From Crocodylus rhombifer (Eukaryota > Chordata > Crocodylia > Crocodylidae): 64,000 nucleotides of DNA. Below the pieces are notes generated by a model. It was given only the letters and a program-made list of their open reading frames with translations, searched no databases and had not been told where the DNA came from. Both the position numbers and the translations under genes were made by a program. Within the stretch, counting starts at the first letter, position 1. Every line of letters begins with the position of its first letter. The stretch lies in contig JAVSML010023999.1 of NCBI GenBank assembly GCA_038503035.1, positions 124,001 through 188,000 on the forward strand. The letters are read 5' to 3'. Positions 11,385 to 22,444 of the stretch are shown in pieces.

Positions 11385-12613
11385 AGCTTGCAGAAGGTAA
11401 GATTCTGAATGACAGCCGCATGACTTTGTCACAGGCAGGTCTTGCCTTACCAATCTCATCTTCTATGACCAGGTAACTTCCCACCTGAACACGAGAGAGC
11501 AGGTTGACACTGTATATCTAGACTTCGAAAAGGCCTTTGATCTAGTATCTCTCGTGNNNNNNNNNNNNNNNNNNNNNNNNNNNNNNNNNNNNNNNNNNNN
11601 NNNNNNNNNNNNNNNNNNNNNNNNNNNNNNNNNNNNNNNNNNNNNNNNNNNNNNNNNNNNNNNNNNNNNNNNNNNNNNNNNNNNNNNNNNNNNNNNNNNN
11701 NNNNNNNNNNNNNNNNNNNNNNNNNNNNNNNNNNNNNNNNNNNNNNNNNNNNNNNNNNNNNNNNNNNNNNNNNNNNNNNNNNNNNNNNNNNNNNNNNNNN
11801 NNNNNNNNNNNNNNNNNNNNNNNNNNNNNNNNNNNNNNNNNNNNNNNNNNNNNNNNNNNNNNNNNNNNNNNNNNNNNNNNNNNNNNNNNNNNNNNNNNNN
11901 NNNNNNNNNNNNNNNNNNNNNNNNNNNNNNNNNNNNNNNNNNNNNNNNNNNNNNNNAGGATTGTGGGCTTAACTCCAAGACAGTCAGGTGTGTGAGAAAC
12001 TGGCTGCAGGATCGGACCCAAAGAGTTGTAGTGAACGGATCTGTGTCATCCTGGCGAGAAATGGGCAGCAGTGTCCCGCAGGGGGCAGTGGTTGGTCCAG
12101 TTCTTTTCAACATTGTTATCAATGATTTGGATGTGGGGGTGAAGAGATCACTGAAAAAGTTCTCAGATGTCACTAAGTTATGGGGAAGTGTGATCACTCT
12201 TGAAGATAGGGTACAGTTACAGGTAGACTTAGACAGGCTAGCAGGTTGGGTGGATTGGAATCTGATGAAGTTCAATATCGAGAAATGTAAAGTACTCCAC
12301 CTCAGGATGAGCAGCCCCCAACACACCTACAGGCTTAGCAGCAGCAACTGACTAGCACCACAAATGAAGGGGACCTGGGGGTAATGATAGACCACAGCAT
12401 GAATATAAGCTGGCAGTGCAATGCTGTAGCCAGTAGGGCAAATAATACTCTGGCATGCATCAATTGATGCATCTCCAGCAAAACCAAGGAGGTAAGTCTT
12501 CTGCTCTACTTAGCACTGATGAGACCTGACCCCTGATTATCTTTCCTGCTTGGTGCGGAGGTCCGGACCCAATGATCTTTGAAGGTCCCTTCCAGCCTTA
12601 CAAGCTATGAATC
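11385..12613 (+). mobile_element. CR1-type LINE fragment with reverse transcriptase, contains assembly gap
   Basis: Before the gap the + strand reads 'CLTNLIFYDQVT' and 'VDTVYLDFEKAFDLVS'. After it come 'VRNWLQDRTQRVVVNGS', 'VPQGAVVGPVLFNIVINDLD', 'LKKFSDVTKLWGS' (the usual F-A-D-D box degraded to F-S-D-V) and 'FNIEKCKVLHL'. It ends in the CR1 3' tail 'GATCTTTGAAGGTCCCTTCC' at 12571-12590. The 400-N gap hides the middle of the reverse transcriptase. This copy is more diverged than the other two CR1s in the window. Confidence 0.85.
11557..11956. other. Assembly gap, 400 N
   Basis: A run of exactly 400 N interrupts the CR1. Reading frames spanning it in any direction are artefacts. The round number suggests an estimated scaffold gap. 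Confidence 0.99.
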
Positions 12614-15600
12614 TTAGAGCCCCAGTCTCAGCCCGCAGCAGCAGCTCGCCACACCCTGCCCTTCCCCATACCCAGATCTGGGGCACCCCCCACCATGCTC
12701 TCCTGGGCTGCGCACAGCAGTGGGAGCTGCCCACCCTCCCTGCACCCTCCAGACGAGCTGTGGCTCTGTTCCACACCTTGCCCTGTCCCAGTTGGACAGT
12801 GCCTGCCCCAGCCCTACTCCCTCCCTCACCATAGGGGCCTCGATCTGTCCCCCCACCCCCCATGCGCTTTCCCTCCCCCCTCCCCTTCCACCATAACAGG
12901 CTTACCATCCAGCTCTTCAAGCTACTGGGCTGCGTCTTGCAATATGCCTCCTTAAAAATCAGCTATCTCTATTGGCCCAAAAAATCTCTGTTGGTACACC
13001 CCTAGTAGAGTCGGTTTCCTAGAGACTTAAGTTAGAGCAGACTGTTCTATTAGACATGTAAGCGAGAAAATGGGCAAAACGTTTTTCTTAAAGTAGCTTC
13101 TGCAGTAGTTTACTAGGAAGGGCTGGCCTAACATCATTAGAACCAAAGATTTCTGCATTAGGTTGGGCAGAAATTGGGTGTGGCAAACACTGTGGTGATA
13201 AAGATGGCCTACAACTGGGTCCTAGTTATGAATAGGGACCTATCATGAGGCAGGTGGGCAATTTTGCAAGCTGATCAGTGTTGCCAGGTCAAATATGAAA
13301 TTTTCATATTGGAAGCTTGAATTATCATATTTTCTGAAAAACTGTCATACTTTGGGGAAAAAAGTATGCCAATGTAGTCTTTTTTAAGTAACATCATGTT
13401 GCCTTATACTGTTATCATCGCATCCTGTGCCACTCTACTTGACACTGCTCGCTATGAAGTTTTGTTTAACTCTTTCTCCGACTGGTTAAACTGAATTTAT
13501 TCTTTTATTTTTGTTTTGTGGTGCAGATCTGTGTATTTTAAATCTATATTTTGCAACTTGCTGTATTAGGTATGTGCCTGAAAATTACAAGCAAGGCAGG
13601 TACAAACCCCCTTTGACTTTTCTGTTGATTTAAGACCATATATAGCATTTAAAATAAAGCTCTTAGTATTATTACACATTGAGATTTGGTTATGTGATCA
13701 TTATGCAGTTATGTTATATTGCTCACTGTAAGTCTCCAGTTAAAGGTAAGTGGCAAATATTATTCACCCTCACTTGAGTTCCTGTCAAATTCCAATTCAA
13801 TGCGAGTGAGAACTGGGTCAAATGACACCAAAAAAAAATCACAGATTTTGAGGACTTTTAGTATTATCTATCATACAAATGTGATAATTATTATACACCT
13901 GTCAACACTGGAGCGGATTGCAGTGTCCACCACCGTTTTCATGGTTTCTCATGGTGAGGCCTAACTACGCTGCTGATTGGCTGAGAAGGATGGGGCTGTA
14001 TAATGCTTAATCAGCCGTGAAAGGAAGAAGGGGGAGGTGCCATGTTGGCTCCCTTTCTGTGTGGCAACAGCTGTGAGAGCTGCAGGCTCCCACTGGGGAG
14101 CCAGCATTTTATTTCCAGTTCGTTTTTGGCAGGAACTGCCTCAGATCATGCTGTGAGTAGGTCCCTAGTTATGAAATCCATAAAGCAGTGTTTAAAGCAA
14201 GGGTAAGCTCCAGCTGAGTGTAACCGTGGTTGATCATCTTCCTGCACGCTGGTTTGCCCATCTGCCATAGGGACATGTTAATTAGTTTATTCCTCCACTT
14301 GAAATAAGCCTTTTCATACTGGTGGTGTGGTCCCTTTAATCCTGTAAATATGGTATGTGGATTCACTGTCTCATTTCATCATCCTAATGTGGCCTCTGCT
14401 AGAGCAGCTCTGCTTAGGCCCCAGCAAGGGAGGCAGGAAGTGGAAGATGGAGATGGGGAGGGAGCCCAGAGATCTGACCAGCTTCCCAGTGGCACCAGGG
14501 AGTAGGGGGGAGTCTTCAGTGTGTGGTTCACAAGTTAACCCCTTGCAAGCTGCATGCAGTTGAACAGTCCTGTATTAGGAGATAAAAGTGGATTTCTGTG
14601 CCCAGTGTGTCTGAAGTTAAACTTCCAATTTTTGCTGCTTTTCTCTCTCCCAAGACAATGTTTAATGTTTTCTTATACACTGCCACCAGTAGAAGTGTTC
14701 TTGCATTTCCTAGCAGGAGATTTGCTGTGCTGCCCGGTGAAGGCTGAATGTGGATCCACTCGAAACTATTCTGCCCTGAGGACCATTAGATGTATTGCGT
14801 GTGTCTTCTTTCAAAAAACAAAAATTGATTGCTGCAACAGAGAGATGGCAGACAGTCGTTGTGTCCCTTCCCTCCCCTCCCCCCCCCGAAAGGGGATGTT
14901 TTACACCCTCTTCCTATATAACTTTTGTTGGCAAATTTAGAAGCCAGAGTTGTCTTTATACAAATTTTCGCTCTGGGCTTCAGGTTTAGAGAGATTTTAC
15001 AAATGCTTATTAGAGGGTGTAGTCCTTACATGTTGATCCCATGAGATATAGAAATATAGTAAGTTTTAATATAATTGACCCTTTCATTTAATAACTGACT
15101 ATTGTGGTGAGAAATTTAAACTGAATATTTCCTTTATATATTTTGTATAGGTTTTAATGTACTGATATGATGTGGGGAAGAATCTTCTTTTGAAATTTCT
15201 TGATTCCTGTAAAATAATTTTACAATCAGAGACCAGTCATTATCCTGAGAACATAGATTAGAAGGCTGGAAAGTAGTAGTCATGAATTCCTCCTCTCCAA
15301 TCAATCACAGTGTTCCTGAGATCAAACGGTAACCTTCCATCTCTTATTTTAAAATCCAGTATTTCAGTTTCTTTCCTCCATTAGTTTTTGTTTCAAGGTT
15401 TGATATTGTATTCTTTTACTGCTTGGTTTACTGTATGCTAGCAAGAATACATATGGTCATTGCTCTAATCTCATATGATCTTTGTGATAATAGTTGGGTC
15501 AGGATCCTATAAATGTCATTTCTAAGTACAAGAAACTCCACAAAAATGCTGAATAGGTTTACAAGGATGAGAAGAAAATGTGAAGGTTAGGTTCAGGGAT

Positions 15601-15988
15601 GTATTTGGTAGCCTGAAGGTTAGGGTCATGAATTTGATGAACATTTACATTCAATTCCAAAAAAATTCCCTTTTTTAACTAAGATGCTATTTGTTTACAT
15701 TTTGTACATTTTAGGACTAGAGACCTAGATAGTTGGGATCCTGGAAGAATATGCTCAATGACTGTTGTACATTTAATTGAAATTTAATTGAAATTTTTCT
15801 TTTTGGAAACTTTGATGGAAGTTCGGTGGAGTAATGATTTGTTTTGGAGTAATTGGAAAGTTTTCCTAATCAAAGCAAAACTCCCCTGTAGTCATTGCAC
15901 TGCACTGGCACACAGTTATGTGGAAAAGAATGAAGCAGTTAGTATAAAAGCCCTGCTTTTGGTGATAATTCATGTTGTATCTATTGCT

Positions 15989-16231
15989 TATTACAGGGGT
16001 TTTCAGTTTTTTTGGAGCAGTGTATTGCGGGGGGGGGCAGGGTGGCACGTGGCCAAATGCTGTGTGGCAGCAGCTGCAGCATGCAACCATTCCCTGCTGC
16101 CTGTGTCTGTCTGGGTGGGCAGCCCCTGCATGGGATGGTGCATGGTGGCCCTCTGTCTTTGCCTGCCCGTGCCTTCTCAAGTACCCCCGGGGTTACACGT
16201 ACCCCTGGTTGACAACCTCTGACTTTTTTAT
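15989..16231. mobile_element. Non-autonomous hAT-like element
   Basis: It starts with CAGGGGTTTTCAGTTTTTTTGG-like sequence (cut here to its first part) and ends with GGTTGACAACCTCTG, the inverted version of a CAGRGGTTGTCAACC terminus typical of non-autonomous hAT elements in amniotes. The interior contains the mirrored phrases GTGGCACGTGGCC and GGTTACACGTACCCC. Flanking 8-mers match only poorly, so the edges are approximate. Confidence 0.5.
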
Positions 16232-16291
16232 TAAGTTCTGTACCCTGACAGACTTTAGACCTGCTTTTCAGGAGACTTGTTTCTCTCCCCG

Positions 16292-16307
16292 CCCCCCCCC
16301 CCCCCCC
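16292..16307 (+). repeat. Poly-C tract (16 bases)
   Basis: Uninterrupted C run in the intron. Its length may be unreliable in the assembly. Confidence 0.9.
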
Positions 16308-16617
16308 AAGGCTATGACTTCAGCTGAAGGCTTGGGTGCTTGAGTTGGCAAATTAGTGGCTTGATTTCAGAAAGAAACTTTAACATGTCTGCTAGTTATC
16401 CAAGCAGTTGGCATACCCAGTAGTTTGATAAGCTTGTTGAGCAAGTAGAGTTCATAATTACCTAAACTTATATTGTTTTTAACTCACTTTAGGTAAAGTA
16501 ATTTTTCTGGTCAAGAATATTGCTTTAATCACATACACCAGTATTTTTGTCTTGCTGAGTATTCGATGTATTGAAACAGTTGAAAAGTTAGATACCTTTA
16601 CTGTTATTCTAAATCGA

Positions 16618-16641
16618 TTTATTTATTTATTTATTTATTTT
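16618..16641 (+). repeat. (TTTA)n microsatellite
   Basis: About six uninterrupted ATTT/TTTA units. A possible length-polymorphic site in the intron. Confidence 0.9.
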
Positions 16642-16838
16642 AAACAGTGACTTCCTTCTGCATCTTGATCTGCAGTACCTCTAATTGTTTTGGCAGCAGT
16701 TAGAAGAATCTTGGCTGCTTACAGATGTGGGGGGGAAAAAAGCAGTGCTTTACTTTCAGCCTGGTGAGCCCCTACACTGAACGCAGCTCATGCCCAGAAG
16801 AGAAACTGCATCAGTATGACCCAGCTCGTCCAGTGTCT

Positions 16839-16930
16839 GTATAGCCCATGCACTTCAGCAGGATATTCTAGTGCTTTTATCTAATAGCTGCTTTTGTTTA
16901 AAAAGCCCTGCTGAAGTGCATGGGCTATAC
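16839..16930. repeat. Perfect 24-bp inverted repeat with 44-nt loop
   Basis: The arm 16839-16862 (GTATAGCCCATGCACTTCAG followed by CAGG) is exactly reverse-complementary to 16907-16930. The loop 16863-16906 is AT-rich. Flanking sequence continues with weaker complementarity, suggesting a young miniature transposon or its core. The RNA from either strand would fold into a hairpin of microRNA-precursor size. No function can be claimed. Confidence 0.85.
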
Positions 16931-17010
16931 GAATGCTGGGGAGCTGATGGTGAGGAATCACACCGGGTCAGACTGGTGTGATTTCTCATCTGGTAAAGCA
17001 CTGTATATTT

Positions 17011-17030
17011 GGGGGGGGGGGGGGGGGGGG
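17011..17030 (+). repeat. Poly-G tract (20 bases)
   Basis: Twenty G in a row, in the intron just downstream of the perfect hairpin. G-quadruplex-forming on the + strand in principle. Its length may be unreliable in the assembly. Confidence 0.9.
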
Positions 17031-18678
17031 TTGTCTTTTTTCTCCACATCTGTCAGCGTTCCTGGGGTTGGACTCTTTTTTTTGTTTTTGTTTTTGTTTT
17101 CCTATGAAATGTGATAGTTCATTAAGGCATGTCCTTTTAGACTATGAAAGCCTAGAAAAATCCCAAAGCTATTTAACAAGTGAAAGAAAAATATTTAAGG
17201 GTTGTAACAGTTACAGTTGTATGGTATAATTATTTTTCAAGGGGAAAGAAAAAAGCCTAAGTGATGTTTACAGTATTCTAACCAGTAGGATTGCAGGACT
17301 GATTAATTGGCTTATTGATTTCTTTTTTTCCTTTTTCAGTTACTAGTATTGTGTATATCCACATTACAGAGCAATATGTTCACTAGCTATTTCACCCTAT
17401 TGTTTTCAGTAAAGAATTTTAGTAGCTTTCTAAGGGTGACATTTTGTAGGTGGTCTTGGTAAAAAATACACTCGTTTAAAATGTGATTATCACAGTATTT
17501 AATCCTAGAGGTTTTGAACAAGACTGTATGGTAATCTTTGAATTCTAATGCAATGATGAATGAAGTTATTGCATTTTGCACTTAGACCTAATGGTAAATT
17601 AATTTAATAGTTTCTGTTCTTGCTGTTTACAAAATCTTTTATTACTATAAATCTTTGTTCTGATAAATAATCCTTTGTGTATTTTTGTGAGTGTTCACCT
17701 TTGTAGAGCTTGTTGGCTTTAGCTATTCCTGTGTTATCCAAATGAGGGTTGTCTCTGTTTCTAATTTGCTCATCTCTTTTAAAACATAACTCCAAAGCCC
17801 AAAACTTTTGTGCTGCCCACAACCAGCAAGCAGTTGGCCAGTTTCTTATGAGAGCTCAAACTATTTCTATACATTCATACATTCCATATTTATACTTGAT
17901 TTACTGTCCACCCCGGCTTACTTTACAAGTCATAGCTATTATAATATCTCTTTATAAACCAATGGTCATTTAATATAAACTTATTAATCTTATGTTGCAT
18001 ATTTCTTGTTGCTTTTCTTTTGCCCTTTGAGTTATTTTTTACCTCCTCCTCCTTTTGAATTCTGTGGGAGTGGCTACCATAGTAACCCTGAAAGTAGTAA
18101 TATAGCTATTATGGTTCTGTTGCTCCTGGTCCAAGTAGAGTCCTACTAATGCTTGTTATCATTCCACCACTACACCAACTTACTTAATAATATGGTGATA
18201 TGTGATAAAAATAATTGACCGGATTCCAGATTATAATGCCCATTGTTCCTACATTCACGGAAAGGCCATATATATTAAATCATAATGTACATGTGATACC
18301 TTCAAGATAATTAGATGTAGTTTTAACAATTTCTTAATTGTTAACATCTTAAAATAATTAAACATGATATATTTTGAAAAATCTAAGTTGTTATTCCATT
18401 TTCATAATTGTTAGACATTAGGGGCTTTTCGTGTGTTGTTTCCTGTTACTTAGCTTTGGAAACAAAACAATAAAGTTATTATACTTCTTTATGGTTCTCA
18501 TCTTTTCTTTGGAAGCTGTAGTAATGCTAATCACCACCACGATAGATTTCTTTAAATGCTTGCAGAGTTGCATGGGCTGAGTATTTGCAATTGCACATAA
18601 CTACTTTTTAATAAATGTATTTGTGGTGAAAGCCATTTTTCACCTGACTACTTTGTTTAATGAATTTTTCCTTGCAGA

Positions 18679-19534
18679 GTTATTTCATAGATTTCATAGA
18701 CATCAGGGCTGGAAGGGACCTCGGGAGATCATCGAGTCCAGCCCCCTGCCCAAAGGGTAGGAAGTCAGCTGGGGTTATAGGATCCCAGCAAGATAAGCAT
18801 CCAATTTACTCTTGAAGGTGTTCAGTGTCGGTGCTTGAACCACCTCCGCTGGCAGACTGTTCCAGACCTTGGGGGCTCGGACAGTAAAGAAATTCTTCCT
18901 TATGTCCAGCCTGAAACGGTCTTGCAGGAGTTTATGACCGTTCGACCTCGTCATCCCTTGGGGCGCTCTGGTGAACAGACGTTCCCCCAGATCCTGGTGT
19001 TCACCCCTGATAAACTTATAGGTGGCCATCAGATCACCCCTGAGCCTACGCTTTTCCAGGCTAAAGAGTCCCGTGGCTCTCAGCCTATCATCGTAAGATC
19101 TGTTTTCCTGACCTCTGATCATGCGCGTGGCTCTCCTCTGGACTCTCTCAAGCTTCTCCACATCCTTTTTGAATTGTGGAGCCCAAAACTGGACGCAGTA
19201 CTCCAGCTGCGGCCTCACCAAGGCCGAGTACAAGGGGAGAATGACGTCCCGGGATTTGCTCGAGAAGCATCTATGGATGCACGCCAGCATTTTGGTCGCT
19301 TTACTAGCCGCAGCATCGCATTGGAGGCTCATGTTCATCTTGTGGTCAATGATGACCCCCAAGTCTTTTTCTTCTGTAGTGCTAACCAACGTAGCACTGC
19401 CGAGCCTATAAGGGTGCTGCAGGTTTTTCCTCCCAAGGTGGAGAACCTTGCATTTTTCGGTGTTAAACACCATGAGGTTCTCGTCTGCCCATTTGCTGAG
19501 CTTGTCCAGGTCAGCCTGGATCACCCGCCTGTTT
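18679..19534 (-). mobile_element. CR1 LINE, 5'-truncated, with intact C-terminal reading frame
   Basis: The 3' tail is at the left: two tandem ATTTCATAG units then 'GGGCTGGAAGGGACCTCGGG' from about 18706. The element reads on the - strand up to about 19534 and is cut there, as is typical of incomplete reverse transcription. The style of tail (ATTTCATAGATTTCATAG, then the GAAGGGACCT and GATCATCGAGTCCAG phrases) is what I know from crocodilian CR1s. Its 5' end lies only about 107 bp before the CCDC171 acceptor at 19641. Confidence 0.93.
18775..19524 (-). pseudogene. CR1 ORF2 C-terminal part, uninterrupted 249 codons
   Basis: The frame runs without a stop through 'ENLMVFNTEKCKVLHLGRK', 'KDLGVIIDHKMNM', 'ILPLYSALVRPQLEYCVQFW', 'ERVQRRATRMI', 'LFSLEKRRLRGDLMATYKF' and 'WNSLPAEVVQAPTLNTFKS', ending at the natural CR1 terminator. 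This is the domain after the polymerase core. The methionine at its start is internal to ORF2, not a true start. Full openness over 750 bases implies a recent insertion compared with the broken copy at 3290-7085. It has no catalytic box and cannot act alone. Confidence 0.9.
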
Positions 19535-19641
19535 CAGTTGTATTTTATTTTTTTTACAATTAAAATAATAAAATAAGTGAACAGGAAGGAAATCCTTCTT
19601 GTTTAATGAAAAAGTTCTCTTTTTTTTTTTTTCCCTTCTAG

Positions 19642-19780
19642 CTTGCAATATGTCCAGAGTGAATTGAGATTATTACAGAATACCAGTGAATTGGAATTGG
19701 ACACTGCGGAAGATCTAAGGAGGAAACTCTACCAAGCCAAAAAAGAAAAACTGGACATAACGACTAAACATAACCAAGAT
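19642..19780 (+). CDS. CCDC171: CCDC171 exon (coiled-coil region, N-terminal)
   Basis: The acceptor is a long pyrimidine tract ending TTCTAG|C and the donor is GAT|GTAAGT, both strong. One base completes a codon from the previous exon; then 46 codons read 'LQYVQSELRLLQNTSELEL' followed by 'DTAEDLRRKLYQAKKEKLDI' and 'TTKHNQD', ending in phase 0. The K-K-E-K-L-x-I-T-T-K-H-N stretch is the part of mammalian CCDC171 I recall directly before A-S-Y-E-S-Q-I. The heptad-like leucines and charged residues fit a coiled coil. CCDC171 is a large cytoplasmic or centrosome-type coiled-coil protein of unknown biochemical role. A CR1 ends 107 bp upstream without disturbing the acceptor. Confidence 0.92.
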
Positions 19781-20460
19781 GTAAGTTTTTATTTTCCTAG
19801 TCCCCACCTCTCCTTAAGAACATTTTTAAATCTCTTTAATTAAATATCATGAAATGCAAGGAAGAAGGGTTGAGGTGACACTGACTGAAAATAAACATCT
19901 AGAGAAATTTACATAGTACTTGTAAATAGCTATTGAGCCTTTGCCCATGATTCTGCAGTGTGCTGTGTGTGGCTGGACCCATTGCTTAAACAGAGATTCT
20001 TTGATATTGGATAACTTCTGTACATGTGCATTAGTTTAGCTATGTGGATCTTTTCTGTAGGTTTGAGGTCTAAGTGAAGAACCTTTTTTACCTTGTGAGG
20101 GGTTACTATTTTCTTTTCTTAATCACCATTGTGGGGATTCATATTCTTTGGTATTTCAGGTAGCATGAGCTGTGAAGTGTGTCTAATTGTCCTGGAAATG
20201 GAAAGAGTTGGAGGGCTTGTTCATTTGGAACAGGATGGCTGGTGCAGGTAGTCTGTAGTCTTACAGATGTCACTGGTAGAGCAAGCTATATGAATGTAGT
20301 AGAAATGATAGGATGCCATTGATTTAGATAAGGATTGGGACAGATCCTGAAATCTGGTCAAATTAGAAATGGCTGTGAGATCTGGCAAAATCTTCACAGT
20401 AAAACTGAAGTCTCTTGCATGAAAATGCATCCTGCAGAAGTCATCAAGACTCATGGTGGA

Positions 20461-20560
20461 GGTGATATCTTCTATGAGGCTGACTAGATTTTTGCAAGAA
20501 AAAAGTCTTTAATTGAAAGCATTAGAGCACAAATCCTTCTTCAGGCATAGGAGGAAAAAA
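20461..20560 (-). repeat. Dispersed retroelement 3'-end fragment
   Basis: It contains 'GGTGATATCTTCTATGAGGC' and 'CACAAATCCTTCTTCAGGC', the reverse of a motif combining CTGAAGAAGGATTTGTGCTC with AAAGATATCACC. It resembles the fragment at 1800-1912 in layout. Class uncertain (Penelope-like is one possibility). Confidence 0.35.
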
Positions 20561-22410
20561 TTGTAAAAGTTCTCCTGGGTAGAAATGAAAGTTCATATGT
20601 CATGGGAGAGTTGAAGATGTGGTAAAATCTCCTGTTTGGAACAGTTCATTTTATATGTAGATTAGGCTCAGAGAAATATTAGAATAGTCTGTTTACCCTG
20701 AAGTTGTTTGGTGTAAAAAAGGACTTTCCTGCAAAAGTCTTTTTTTTTTTTTCCCCAAGCAGAAGAAACGAGTGAAACTAGTTCTGTATAAGTTTTTTAA
20801 ATGCTAGTAGTCACTCCGGTCAGAGATTTCAGGTGGCAGCTAACGAAGTGTAAATTTCTAGAATGGGAGAGAAGGGTATGTGGATTACTGCCTCCAATAA
20901 TAATTCAACATGAAAAATTGCCAAATGGTAGAACTGATAAGAAGCCACAACTCAAGTCTGTTTACCTAATTAATCATTTCTTACTTTAAGGGCTCTTTGC
21001 ATGTTGATTTTGCTTTGAATCAGTTTTAACTAGAAAATGTGTTGTGGTGCAGTTTTTCTCCAGAGGGTTTGTTTTGATTCTTGTCGCTTAGTGAGAGCTG
21101 TTTAGAAGTCTGTCTTCAGTAGTTAGTTTCTATTGTCTTCACCAGGATGTTCCTTCCATTGCTTAATGTTCCCATTGTATTCCTGATGGCCCAATCTAAA
21201 CAGCTAGGTGCCACAGCGTACAGGAACATGGGGAAAATGAGGCATGCAAAGGATCTTTGAGACCTCACAAAAACGATCAAACATTCTTCACATTTTTGCC
21301 TCTTTTAAGATTCAGCTGAGTGGGGTCCTTGTGAGCAGTTCATTTCCAGCCCTAGGCTTGCATCACTGTAGCTGAAGTGGTAAAAGGTATAGTAGGTAAT
21401 GCTTGCAAACATTTCCAGTTAAAAAATGAATTTGCCATCTGTTCTCTAAACAAAGTTTTTGATAAAAGTCTAAAAGATTTGAAGTGTTTTGCAAAACATG
21501 ATACAAGAATTTCAAGGCCTTTGCACCATGCTTTGCCCAATATTTCAAAACTACGCTGAAAGTAAGTACAGTATTCCACTAAGCTGAAATATATTTCCAG
21601 TATATCTTGGCTGGGCACCACTTTTAAAATGCTCTCTTAGGTGTCTTTTGTTGCTGATATTGCAATATTGTGTAGAGGTATCTGAACTAGCTAGGTACTG
21701 CAAGCAGCCTAGCCATGACCATAAAGCTTCATATCAAGAATAGTCTGTACGGAGCTGTGTGCTAGTATTGTGGCACCCAAACTGTCCTGGGTGTTTCTAC
21801 ACTATGTTGCACTCTGCATGTAGACATATACCTAAAAGTGTAGTTCAAACTGGTTTAGTAAGTTAGTTTTGGTTTGATTTTGTTTTGTTTTGTTTTGTTT
21901 GTTAAAGATAAAGTCAGACTCTGATCTTAAAATAGCACTAATTTGAAAACCAGTTGCTTCCCAAAAATTAGCTAGTTTCAAGTACAGTGTCTTCCTGTGA
22001 GCCTATTAGCTCATTTGACAACCACATTTCCCTGGCCCACTGACAAAACATTTGTTTGCTGGGGTTTAGGGTAAATAATGCTGCATGTTATTTAAGGGTA
22101 AAGGTTACCTTGAGGTTTTTTTCCGGCATTTATTTTTTGTCCAAATTTAAATTATCTCCATGTGACTGTTTAATGCTGTTGCTGGAAATTAGTTTTTTAG
22201 GTATGTTCAACCTGAAGGGTTAAATCTAATAAATATACATATGGGTGCGATTTATAGTGTAATTAGCAGCCTTTCGTTAAAAGGAGAGAGGGAGAGATCA
22301 ATATTAGAAAATTAGCTTTTCCTGAAATTATGATTTTTGAAAAATGAACAAATAATTTAAAATATATTATTTTATGTTTGATTTGCAGAGAACTTAGGTC
22401 AGTTAATTAA

Positions 22411-22426
22411 CCCCCCCCCCCCCCCC
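22411..22426 (+). repeat. Poly-C tract (16 bases)
   Basis: Homopolymer C run 14 bases before the target-site copy of the solo LTR. Its length may be unreliable in the assembly. Confidence 0.9.
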
Positions 22427-22444
22427 AAATAAACTGATTGGTTG

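Larger units (their letters stand above)
11050..13004. mobile_element. hAT-like foldback element, copy 1, split by a CR1
   Basis: Two GC-rich parts (about 11050-11384 and 12614-13004) resemble the left arm with centre, and the right arm, of the well-bounded element at 56058-57088. Shared stretches include GCACCCTGGGAGGGCATGG and CTATAGCTCCTGCAATCTCC-type sequence around the central turn. The right end reads 'TTGGTACACCCCTA', the family terminus, followed by GTAGAGTC. The left terminus is not recognisable. A CR1 (11385-12613) sits between the parts, so the hAT copy is older than the CR1 insertion. Confidence 0.6.
13005..18678. other. Intron sequence, no exon recognised
   Basis: AT-rich intron of CCDC171. 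Small items inside are a hAT-like fragment (15989-16231), a perfect hairpin (16839-16930) and several homopolymers and simple repeats. Region 13900-14160 is GC-richer than its surroundings and looks like a dispersed repeat of unknown class. The short frames at 14554-14940, 15788-16222 and 17604-17822 have no splice signals or family resemblance and are not called. Confidence 0.5.
19781..22439. other. CCDC171 intron, no exon recognised
   Basis: AT-rich intron. A dispersed repeat fragment lies at about 20461-20560 and a short (TTTTG)n run near 21873-21900. The frames at 20221-20454 and 21352-21621 are unsupported. Confidence 0.5.

Noticed and set aside
11463..12326. Long frames spanning the N gap
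   Set aside because: The openness is produced by the run of N. Only the + strand parts on either side have CR1 meaning.
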